From CAKSQF01 sp051867925 (GTDB lineage Bacteria; Bacillota; Clostridia; Oscillospirales; CAG-272): 6,035 nt of DNA. Positions 1-3,919 of the stretch are shown piece after piece; the first letter of the stretch is position 1, and each line of letters opens with the position of its first letter. A program made the translations under genes and the position numbers. The stretch is taken from NCBI GenBank assembly GCA_051867925.1, contig JBJDZI010000120.1:1-6035 (forward strand), read 5' to 3'. The notes under the pieces were generated by a model that saw only the letters and a program-made list of their open reading frames with translations, made no database searches and was not told the DNA's origin.

Positions 1-7
1 CCGCCAG

Positions 8-81
8 CCAAGGAAAGGGGTTGGGAGCCCGAGGGAAGGGGAAAAACTTCGGCGTATGAGATGGTTTTCCCCTTCCCTTGG
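8..81 (+). repeat. Potential intrastrand triplex element, copy 1 (upstream boundary repeat)
   Basis: The element has four parts. A purine-rich third-strand segment (14-27) is followed by CCC (28-30), a purine arm (31-45), a 19-nt loop (46-64) and a pyrimidine arm (65-79, closing through GG at 80-81). Arms 29-45 and 65-81 form a 17-bp hairpin with one G-T pair. Segment 14-27 mirrors 31-44 about C29: 12 of 14 positions are the same purine, and the other two place T21 and T22 opposite A37 and A36. G.GC, A.AT and T.AT are the triads allowed in an antiparallel purine-motif triplex. The ends CCAAGG (8-13) and CCTTGG (76-81) are also complementary. The second copy lies at 5953-6026 in the same orientation. 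Similar potential intrastrand triplex elements have been described from E. coli genome searches; the link to this element is inference. Copy 1 also fits a G-quadruplex pattern. Confidence 0.75.
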
Positions 82-264
82 TATGGTATGGGGCTTTTGA
101 CTATTCGGTAAAATCACACGCCAACCGGGAATGGCAGTGTAAATTTCTTGTTTTTTTAACAACGATCTTTGATTTTTGGCATGTTTTGGCAGTTTGCACA
201 AAAAATCAGTCGAATTTTTGGCAGTCAGGACGGCGAAATGCAAGAAAAATTCGGCGTATCATCA
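82..264. other. Non-coding stretch upstream of gene 1
   Basis: The stretch is AT-rich with T-runs. I see no credible gene: an open frame of 66 codons from position 78 has no ribosome site and runs into the gene 1 promoter. The sequence TTTTGGCA occurs three times in the same orientation (174-181, 184-191, 216-223), with starts 10 and 32 bases apart, close to whole helical turns. These could be regulator sites upstream of the promoter, or chance in T-rich DNA. Confidence 0.5.
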
Positions 265-293
265 TTGACAAACTGTGAACAATGTGTTACAAT
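265..293 (+). promoter_or_regulatory. Sigma-A promoter of gene 1 (P1)
   Basis: TTGACA (265-270, perfect -35) is followed by a 17-bp spacer and TACAAT (288-293, 5 of 6 to consensus). A TGT at 285-287 gives an extended -10. Transcription should start near 300, leaving a leader of about 46 nt. The spacer AACTGTGAACAATGTGT resembles those of P2 and P3. Confidence 0.88.
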
Positions 294-303
294 ATAGTCA
301 GAA

Positions 304-323
304 CGGTCGCGAAGAGACGGCCG
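304..323 (+). promoter_or_regulatory. Leader hairpin of gene 1
   Basis: Bases 304-309 (CGGTCG) can pair with 318-323 (CGGCCG): 6 bp including one G-U, with an 8-nt loop. The hairpin sits a few bases from the predicted transcript start and ahead of the Shine-Dalgarno site, where it could protect the 5' end. It is modest in strength and could be chance, but genes 2 and 3 also have leader hairpins. Confidence 0.4.
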
Positions 324-345
324 AATACAAATTCAGGAGGCAATT

Positions 346-1980
346 ATGAAAAAAATTCTCTCTTTCGTACTTACTTGTGCGATGTTGCTGACCATGGCGT
401 CCTTCGGCGTATTCGCTGATGGCGACGTCATCGAAATCACCACCGCAGATGAGTTCTACGCCATCGTAAATAAGCTGGATGGCAACTACAAACTGATGAA
501 CGACATCACTGTGGACAAATGGATCGGCATGAAAGATGATGGCAGCACGGATGAAAGCAAGGTCTTCACCGGCGTTCTGGACGGCAACGGCAAGACTGTT
601 ACCTTCAATTCTACCGCAACCAACAACGGCAGATTCGGTCTGTTCGGTCAGGCTGACGGTGCTACCATCAAGAATCTGACCGTCAATGCAAACATCGCTC
701 TCACCGGCACTACCGCGAACGGCAACTCTACTGCGGCAGTGGTCGGTACCGTTAAGAGCGGTAATACCACTACTTTCTCTAACGTAAAGGTTACCGGTTC
801 TGTTTCGTCCGATAAGAGCCTTTCTATGGGCGCGATCATCGGTGCGATTGAATCCAACGGTACCACTGTTCTGGAAGATTGCGAAGTGACCGCTGATCTG
901 ACCATGAAGGGCAGAGACGACGATGCTTCCGTAGGCGGTCTGATCGGTGCTCTGCGTGGCAATGACCATACCATCAAGATCACCAACTGCAAGGTCAATT
1001 CCACCATTGTCAGCGACAGATCCGCAGGCGGCTTTATCGGCAGACTGAGACAGAAGCCCACTTCCTTGGAAGTCACCGGCGGCTCTGTGGCAGGTTCCAT
1101 TACTTCTGACAACTCTACCGGCGGCGTGATCGGTCGTATCACCTGTGACCAGAACGCAACCATTACCGTGGACGGCGTGGAAGTATCTGCAAATCTCGTT
1201 GTCACCAGCGCGTATTCCGATAACCGCAGTGCCGGCGGCATCATTGCTACCAGCACGACCAGAAATCTGAACCTCACCATCAGGAATTGCACCGTTTCCG
1301 GTACCGTTGACGGTAAGGACTGTGTAGGCAATGCCTACATCGGCGGCTATGCTTCTGCAGGCAACGGCAACGAAAAACAGGCAGTTCTGGAAAACAACAC
1401 CTTTACCGGTAAGGTTTATGCCGGCGGCGCAGATTTGGGTGCTATGAGCATCGCCACCAACAATACCTTTAATGTATGGTCATGGGGCGGCGTTACCCTG
1501 AATACCGAGACCTCCACCGTTTACGGCGAACCTAATTTTGATAACACTCCCAACGTGGAAGGCATGAAGGCATATGTAAACGGCGTGGAAGCGGTCATCG
1601 ACAGCGCAACCGTTGACGGAAGACAGATCAAGTACACTCTGTCTAATGTAAACGTGATCGAAGGCGCGAAGATCCGCGTTCTGCTGGTATTTGCTGACGG
1701 CAGTTACTACGCATTCGCTTCCGGCGATGTAGCGAACGCTTCCGTTACCTCTACCAATGCAAACGTAGAGGGCAAGGATTTCACTCCCGAGTTCCTCGCT
1801 TCTTTGGACCAGCCTGACCAGCCGGATCAGCCTGACCAGCCCGACCAGCCCGACCAGCCTACCGATTCCGAGAAGCCCGCTCCTACCGGCGACGCTCTGA
1901 CCGTGCTGATCGCAGTTTCCGCTATCGCAATGGTAGCTGTCGCAGTGGTCGTTTCCAAGAAGAGAAACGCCGCTTGCTAA
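346..1980 (+). CDS. Cell-wall-anchored GLUG/beta-helix surface protein with DQP stalk
   Basis: This is a 544-aa exported protein of unknown ligand. AGGAGG at 335-340, five bases before the ATG, fixes the start. Residues 1-24 form a signal peptide (KK, hydrophobic core, cleavage after VFA). Residues about 28-400 look like a right-handed beta-helix. It opens with an EITTADEF...GNYKLMNDITV...FTGVLDGNGKTV block and continues with GLUG-like turns such as MGAIIGAI (161), GGLIGAL (197), GGFIGRL (228) and GGVIGRI (259). Residues about 405-485 form a small beta domain with a counterpart in gene 3. Six DQP triplets (488-505) make a wall-spanning stalk. The C-terminus is PAPTGD (511-516), a hydrophobic helix (517-536) and SKKR, a sortase-type signal without canonical LPXTG. 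GLUG units occur in surface proteins of many Firmicutes and beside M26 peptidases, but no catalytic motif is visible here. A role in adhesion or glycan binding is inference. The surface-protein call is firm; the function is open. Confidence 0.92.
   Translation: MKKILSFVLTCAMLLTMASFGVFADGDVIEITTADEFYAIVNKLDGNYKLMNDITVDKWIGMKDDGSTDESKVFTGVLDGNGKTVTFNSTATNNGRFGLFGQADGATIKNLTVNANIALTGTTANGNSTAAVVGTVKSGNTTTFSNVKVTGSVSSDKSLSMGAIIGAIESNGTTVLEDCEVTADLTMKGRDDDASVGGLIGALRGNDHTIKITNCKVNSTIVSDRSAGGFIGRLRQKPTSLEVTGGSVAGSITSDNSTGGVIGRITCDQNATITVDGVEVSANLVVTSAYSDNRSAGGIIATSTTRNLNLTIRNCTVSGTVDGKDCVGNAYIGGYASAGNGNEKQAVLENNTFTGKVYAGGADLGAMSIATNNTFNVWSWGGVTLNTETSTVYGEPNFDNTPNVEGMKAYVNGVEAVIDSATVDGRQIKYTLSNVNVIEGAKIRVLLVFADGSYYAFASGDVANASVTSTNANVEGKDFTPEFLASLDQPDQPDQPDQPDQPDQPTDSEKPAPTGDALTVLIAVSAIAMVAVAVVVSKKRNAAC
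1807..1860 (+). repeat. Six tandem 9-bp repeats encoding DQP
   Basis: Six in-frame copies of a GAC-CAG-CCx unit encode DQPDQPDQP and so on. Third positions vary (GAC/GAT, CCT/CCG/CCC), so the tract is not freshly slipped. Gene 2 carries a shorter version (EQP plus two DQP, 3447-3473). Such acidic proline repeats commonly act as rigid spacers through peptidoglycan, and their copy number may vary between strains. Confidence 0.85.
1843..1980 (+). repeat. Anchor module shared with gene 2 (about 96% identical DNA)
   Basis: From the last two DQP codons to the stop, this 138-bp stretch matches 3456-3593 of gene 2 with five differences: one in the GAG/GAA codon, one in ACC/ACT, two in GTC/ACC and one in TGC/TAC before the stop. 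The identity stops at the stop codon, and the terminators are unrelated. Gene 3 encodes a different anchor. The pattern suggests recent duplication or gene conversion of the cell-wall anchor. Confidence 0.85.
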
Positions 1981-1990
1981 GTTAAACACA

Positions 1991-2018
1991 AAAAGCAGAG
2001 TTTCGGCTCTGCTTTTTT
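1991..2018 (+). terminator. Intrinsic terminator of gene 1
   Basis: GCAGAG (1995-2000) and CTCTGC (2007-2012) form a stem around the loop TTTCGG. A-run 1991-1994 and T-run 2013-2018 extend it on either side. It lies 10 bp after the stop codon. Confidence 0.92.
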
Positions 2019-2070
2019 AATATTTGTTACAATCTCTTTCGATGCTTATACAAAAAATGTGATTTGCCTA

Positions 2071-2099
2071 TTGACAAATTGTGAATGATGTGTTAAAAT
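2071..2099 (+). promoter_or_regulatory. Sigma-A promoter of gene 2 (P2)
   Basis: TTGACA (2071-2076), a 17-bp spacer and TAAAAT (2094-2099), with TGT at 2091-2093 as an extended -10. The expected start is near 2106, giving a leader of about 57 nt. The spacer AATTGTGAATGATGTGT matches P1 closely. Confidence 0.88.
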
Positions 2100-2120
2100 G
2101 TAGTTAACAAATTTAGATCC

Positions 2121-2142
2121 CCCTATCCCCAAGAAGATAGGG
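2121..2142 (+). promoter_or_regulatory. Leader hairpin of gene 2
   Basis: CCCTATC (2121-2127) pairs perfectly with GATAGGG (2136-2142) across an 8-nt loop, ending 6 bases before the Shine-Dalgarno AAGGAGG (2149-2155). There is no U-run after it, so it is not a terminator. It leaves the ribosome site exposed, so it more likely stabilises the message than blocks translation. I recognise no riboswitch family. Confidence 0.6.
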
Positions 2143-2162
2143 AACTATAAGGAGGAATTTTT

Positions 2163-3593
2163 ATGAAGAAATTTACCAAAGCACTGCTTTGTGCGGCTAT
2201 CGCGGCTACCATGGCAGTACCCACCGCGCTCACTGCATCTGCGGCAGAACTGACTGTTGTGGACGGCTCCTACGGCAACATCACCAGCACCGGCGGCTGT
2301 GGCTTTCTGGACGGCAACCTGTACGTATCCGAAGGCTTTACCGCTGATTCTCTGAATGATCTGACCGTTACCGTAAACGGCAAGACCGCTTACTTCAACA
2401 ACGGTTATCTGGGCGTCAAGCACTGCGGTCTGAAAACCGACTACGGTGATGGCAAGCCCGCCAACGGCTGGTTGCAGGTCGGTATCGTAGGTGCTGATCT
2501 GGTTGCAGGCGAGAACACTCTGGTTATCACCGACAAAGCAGGCAACACCGTTACCCGCACCATCACCTCTTCCACCAACACGCTTGGCTATACCTATTCC
2601 GAAGTAGCCAGTGATGCCGAGACCAAGACGCTGAAGGCTGAGATCATCTTCAATGCAGATCCCGGCTTCGCAATCGACACTACCTTCGAGGGCAGATGCC
2701 ACGACGATCACGGCAACACCAATGGTACCTTCCGGGTAACCGCATACGATGCTGACACCAAGATGTACACCATCGAGGCAACCGATTACGTTCCCGGTCA
2801 GTCTCTGCTGGAACTGAAGGTCACCTCTGACGGCGCTTACAAGGATTACTGGATCAGCACTACCATCAACAGCAAGAATACGCTCAACGCATCCGGTTTG
2901 ACTGATGCCAATACTACCGCTGTTACTACCGGCGCTACCAAACAGACTCTGACCAACCTCGCCTCCACCTTTGCATCTGACAAACTGGGTAGCCTGACCA
3001 ATGGCGTCGGCGACGGTACCGGCAAGTGGGAAGGCGGCTTCCCCGGCGAAGGCATTACGCTGACTTTCGAGACCGAATCTGCTGTAAAGGCTTCCTATCT
3101 GGTACTTTACACCGGTAACGACGATAAGGATTGGAACAACCGCGCACCCGGCGCATTCAAACTCTACGGTTCCACCAACGGCACCGACTACGTCGAGATT
3201 AAGAACGTTGCGGCTTCCGGCATGAAGGGCAATGCAAACTATGCACCTACCGCATTCAAACTGCCCGCAACTACCGAGTACAAGTACTATAAACTGGTAA
3301 TCACCTCCACTCTGGGTGCAGGCTACTTCCAGATGGGCGAGCTGGAGCTGTACACCGGCGACGTAACTCTGCCCGATGCACTGCCCGTGGACGGCTATTC
3401 CGTAGTTGCTGCAGGCGTTGCTTACAACGGCACGCATCCCCAAGCTGAACAGCCTGACCAGCCCGACCAGCCTACCGATTCCGAAAAGCCCGCTCCTACC
3501 GGCGACGCTCTGACTGTGCTGATCGCAGTTTCCGCTATCGCAATGGTAGCTACCGCAGTGGTCGTTTCCAAGAAGAGAAACGCCGCTTACTAA
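2163..3593 (+). CDS. Cell-wall-anchored protein with F5/8 type C (discoidin-like) domain
   Basis: This is a 476-aa exported protein. AAGGAGG (2149-2155), seven bases before the ATG, supports the start. The signal peptide covers residues 1-27/28 (cleavage near TASA/AE) and differs from those of genes 1 and 3. Residues about 29-140 and 150-240 are beta-rich segments I do not recognise, with cysteines at 46, 88 and 179. Residues about 262-398 resemble an F5/8 type C domain, a beta-sandwich fold that often binds carbohydrate: LVLYTGNDD (313-321), RAPGAFKLYGS...GTDYVEI (327-346) and YKYYKL...YFQMGELELY (373-397). Gene 3 has the same motifs in the same order. A short stalk (EQPDQPDQP, 429-437) leads to PAPTGD (443-448), a hydrophobic helix and SKKRNAAY, almost identical to the end of gene 1. 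A glycan-binding surface protein is the best inference. No catalytic domain is visible. Confidence 0.92.
   Translation: MKKFTKALLCAAIAATMAVPTALTASAAELTVVDGSYGNITSTGGCGFLDGNLYVSEGFTADSLNDLTVTVNGKTAYFNNGYLGVKHCGLKTDYGDGKPANGWLQVGIVGADLVAGENTLVITDKAGNTVTRTITSSTNTLGYTYSEVASDAETKTLKAEIIFNADPGFAIDTTFEGRCHDDHGNTNGTFRVTAYDADTKMYTIEATDYVPGQSLLELKVTSDGAYKDYWISTTINSKNTLNASGLTDANTTAVTTGATKQTLTNLASTFASDKLGSLTNGVGDGTGKWEGGFPGEGITLTFETESAVKASYLVLYTGNDDKDWNNRAPGAFKLYGSTNGTDYVEIKNVAASGMKGNANYAPTAFKLPATTEYKYYKLVITSTLGAGYFQMGELELYTGDVTLPDALPVDGYSVVAAGVAYNGTHPQAEQPDQPDQPTDSEKPAPTGDALTVLIAVSAIAMVATAVVVSKKRNAAY
3456..3593 (+). repeat. Anchor module shared with gene 1, second copy
   Basis: This is the counterpart of 1843-1980, with five differences in 138 bp. 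It encodes DQPDQP, the PAPTGD sorting motif, the hydrophobic helix and the basic tail. The matching ends at the stop codon, so the unit exchanged is the coding anchor without the terminator. Confidence 0.85.
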
Positions 3594-3606
3594 TTCATCT
3601 GACCCG

Positions 3607-3638
3607 AAGAACCGAGGCAATTGCCTCGGTTCTTTTTT
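3607..3638 (+). terminator. Intrinsic terminator of gene 2
   Basis: Bases 3607-3620 and 3621-3634 form a perfect 28-bp palindrome (AAGAACCGAGGCAA and its complement), with the T-run continuing to 3638. The stem core GAACCGAGGCAAT is also used at the gene 3 terminator. Its symmetry means it may also work from the opposite strand. Confidence 0.93.
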
Positions 3639-3835
3639 ACATTTTGCCGGATCGTACGGACGTGATGCCGCTCCGAAAAAAGCGGAGACAGAGCAAGCAA
3701 GGCACTTGTTTGACTTCTTTCTTTTTTATATGCAATCTTTGATAATTGAAATATTTGCGCAAATTAAACAAATATCGCTCGAAAACTTTGTTGATTTTGA
3801 CATCGTATTCGACTGAAGATTGAGAAAAAACGTTG
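3639..3835. other. Non-coding stretch between genes 2 and 3
   Basis: This is most of a 323-base gap between coding regions (3594-3916); the rest holds the gene 2 terminator and the gene 3 promoter and leader. It is AT-rich. CTCCG (3671-3675) can pair with CGGAG (3683-3687), or alternatively CCGCT (3668-3672) with AGCGG (3681-3685), around an A-run. Both are weak. I see no gene, repeat-element copy or RNA family here. A 139-codon minus-strand frame starting inside gene 3 looks spurious. Confidence 0.5.
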
Positions 3836-3864
3836 TTGACAAACTGTGAACGGTATGTTAAAAT
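3836..3864 (+). promoter_or_regulatory. Sigma-A promoter of gene 3 (P3)
   Basis: TTGACA (3836-3841), a 17-bp spacer and TAAAAT (3859-3864), with TGT at 3856-3858 as an extended -10. The start should be near 3871, giving a leader of about 46 nt. The spacer AACTGTGAACGGTATGT shares its first ten bases with P1. Confidence 0.88.
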
Positions 3865-3878
3865 AAAACCACCAAATA

Positions 3879-3893
3879 TCGGTTGGAAACCGA
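3879..3893 (+). promoter_or_regulatory. Leader hairpin of gene 3
   Basis: TCGGTT (3879-3884) pairs with AACCGA (3888-3893) around a 3-nt loop. The hairpin sits about 8 bases from the predicted transcript start and 11 bases before AGGAGG. It occupies the same position as the leader hairpins of genes 1 and 2 but has unrelated sequence. Confidence 0.45.
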
Positions 3894-3904
3894 AACAATT
3901 TTTC

Positions 3905-3919
3905 AGGAGGTACATGATG
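3905..3919 (+). promoter_or_regulatory. Ribosome binding site that decides the start of gene 3
   Basis: AGGAGG (3905-3910) is followed by two in-frame ATGs, at 3914 (3-base gap) and 3917 (6-base gap). The second has normal spacing and gives MKKTLSF, matching MKKILSF of gene 1, so 3917 is preferred. An upstream in-frame TTG at 3833 overlaps the promoter and cannot be the start. Confidence 0.85.

Noticed and set aside
8..81. Plain intrinsic terminator or transposon terminal inverted repeat for the boundary element
   Set aside because: The stem is not followed by a T-run (its T-run is inside the stem), and the two copies are direct, not inverted. No transposase lies between them.
78..278. A 66-codon open frame beginning at the edge of repeat copy 1
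   Set aside because: There is no Shine-Dalgarno site, it overlaps the -35 and spacer of P1, and the translation resembles nothing I know.
265..293. A clean inverted-repeat operator within the shared promoter core
   Set aside because: TGTGAAC and GTTACA in P1 are nearly complementary, but the match is not kept in P2 and P3, so I cannot support a dyad site.
1807..1860. CRISPR-like array
   Set aside because: The 9-bp units are contiguous, in frame and encode DQP; there are no spacers.
2145..3620. A 491-codon open frame on the minus strand, antisense to gene 2
   Set aside because: Same cause as above. The sense frame has a promoter, ribosome site, signal peptide and sorting signal, while this frame begins inside the terminator palindrome and lacks these.
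3708..3738. A further promoter from TTGACT at 3710
   Set aside because: At 17 bp spacing the -10 would be CAATCT, a poor match, and the strong P3 lies downstream.
3833..3916. Longer start of gene 3 at TTG 3833
   Set aside because: It lies within the promoter, upstream of the predicted transcript start, and would put about 28 residues before an otherwise normal signal peptide.
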